Below, piece by piece: positions 29,030-29,590 of a stretch of DNA of 29,590 bases. Positions within the stretch are counted from its first letter, which is position 1, and the number at the start of each line of letters is the position of its first letter. The translations under genes were made by a program, and so were the position numbers. This DNA comes from a virus. The notes under the pieces were generated by a model. It did not search any database, was not told the DNA's origin, and saw only the letters and a list, made by a program, of their open reading frames with translations. The stretch lies in the IMG/VR virus record IMGVR_UViG_3300042373_001130, positions 1-29,590 of that record; one strand, given 5' to 3'.

Positions 29030-29110
29030 ACTAATGATAAGACTAATAGTAATAGTAATACTAACAGTAGTGTATATAGACATAGTATTAGCTATATACT
29101 AATAAGTATA
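29030..29110. repeat. AT-rich tract with iterated TAATAG/ACTAAT motifs
   Basis: 'ACTAAT' and 'AGTAAT' units recur from 29030 to 29075, followed by a near-palindrome TAGTATTAGCTATATACTA. Low melting stability and repeated short motifs are typical of origins and of regulatory DNA. Confidence 0.5.
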
Positions 29111-29316
29111 TAAGCATATTAACTAAATCTGTTACTGAGGCTAATGGCATAGATATGAGGATAGTTTTTCACTCAATCATCCTGTAACCCTTATGTACAC
29201 TGCATTTCCGTAAACTTCACTACAGTCTTAGCAAGCATTAAACAGATGTTGTAAGCATCTATTTACATACTATGATTATACTTTAAACATACTCCTTATA
29301 TACTGTTTATTTGTAA

Positions 29317-29343
29317 ACATTTGCTACATACAACAGCAAATGT
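29317..29343. repeat. Perfect 9-bp inverted repeat
   Basis: ACATTTGCT (29317-29325) and AGCAAATGT (29335-29343) are perfect inverted copies around a 9-nt spacer. No T-run follows on either strand, so it is more likely an operator, binding site or RNA structure than a terminator. Confidence 0.7.
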
Positions 29344-29513
29344 ACCCTAAACACCCATATTTTTAAACTAGCACATTTTGTAACTAACTGATTATCAGAA
29401 CAAAAGTGCGGTTGCTCCACCGTGTGGAGACAAAATATTTGCTATGGACAACAGTATGTGTATTCTTGAGAACAATAATAGTTTAAAGTTGTATGAGGAT
29501 GCCGCAGGCTATC

Positions 29514-29543
29514 AAAAAAAACAACACACTCCGTAGAGTGTGT
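29514..29543 (-). terminator. Strong intrinsic terminator closing a unit from the right
   Basis: On the minus strand ACACACTC and GAGTGTGT (8-bp stem, 4-nt loop) are followed by a short GTT and eight T (plus-strand A-run at 29514-29521). This is a classic rho-independent terminator for a leftward transcript that begins beyond the window. Confidence 0.85.
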
Positions 29544-29590
29544 GTTAATCTTAAACAGTAATGTTGCTGAACAAGTGTGCAAAATCTGCT

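Larger units (their letters stand above)
28940..29513. other. Non-coding, probably regulatory region (about 570 bp)
   Basis: No ORF with support is found on either strand. The region holds an AT-rich tract with repeated short motifs (29030-29110), an IR at 29317-29343, an 11-bp palindrome at 29388-29398 (CTGATTATCAG) and a short hairpin at 29415-29429. It lies between a strong leftward terminator and the first leftward gene, so the promoter for that unit must be here. No clear TAnnTTTG box was seen. Confidence 0.6.

Noticed and set aside
29415-29429. CTCCAC-CGT-GTGGAG as a terminator
   Set aside because: The loop has only 3 nt and no T-run follows on either strand.
1-29590. Stop-codon reassignment as in some crAss-like phages
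   Set aside because: TAA, TAG and TGA are all used at gene ends with tight coupling, and domains are intact in the standard code.
1-29590. CRISPR array, insertion sequence or integrase-attachment site
   Set aside because: No regularly spaced repeats, transposase, integrase or long terminal inverted repeats were seen; the repeats at 16.99-17.23 and 19.89-20.28 kb are tied to gene starts.

Overview
The window is a gene-dense, AT-rich stretch of a tailed double-stranded DNA phage that most likely infects a Bacteroidota host. It looks crAss-like (Crassvirales-type), although no terminase, capsid or portal gene is present to settle that. The support is as follows. The replication block contains a primase, an SSB-like protein, a Sak4-like ATPase, a short DnaB-type helicase, uracil-DNA glycosylase, an SF2 helicase and a PD-(D/E)XK nuclease. 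Start codons are preceded by A/T-rich sequence rather than Shine-Dalgarno motifs. Divergent promoters match the Bacteroidota TAnnTTTG box. ClpS is of the Bacteroidota type. Many of the small proteins look like ones I recall from Bacteroidota phages. TAA, TAG and TGA all end genes here, so nothing suggests stop-codon reassignment. I worked only from the sequence; family calls come from motifs and memory, not database searches.

Layout: almost everything is on the minus strand and is read from right to left. A strong terminator (29514-29543) closes whatever lies further right. It is followed by about 570 bp of structured, non-coding, probably regulatory DNA (28940-29513). Then come small early-type genes (28.9-25.3 kb), including a short lipoprotein, two tiny membrane proteins, a zinc-ribbon protein, an AT-hook protein and an odd tRNA-like gene. 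A conserved unknown protein sits alone between a leader and a terminator (24.66-25.18 kb). The next block (24.6-21.6 kb) encodes an HNH nuclease, a ParB-like protein, an SF2 helicase and ClpS. From 21.4 to 14.7 kb lies a run of about 25 mostly tiny, translationally coupled genes. At least nine of these are short ORFs that length filters miss, and they include two families of repeated translation-start sequences.

At 12.7-14.7 kb three genes run on the plus strand: one unknown, a metallophosphoesterase and a small partner. To their left is the replication operon: UDG, a possible initiator or helicase loader, DnaB-like helicase, an unknown protein, Sak4-like ATPase and SSB-like protein. A 12-bp hairpin separates it from the primase unit. 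That unit continues through a coiled-coil protein, a GIY-YIG nuclease and small genes to a MoxR AAA+ ATPase paired with a VWA/metallopeptidase-like protein. After another terminator come a 452-aa unknown protein and the start of a PD-(D/E)XK exonuclease cut by the window edge.

The genes worth most attention are the phage ClpS, which keeps the N-degron pocket residues but lacks the N-terminal extension; the MoxR-VWA-metallopeptidase operon; the aberrant tRNA; the repeated start-site cassettes; and the non-coding region at the right end.
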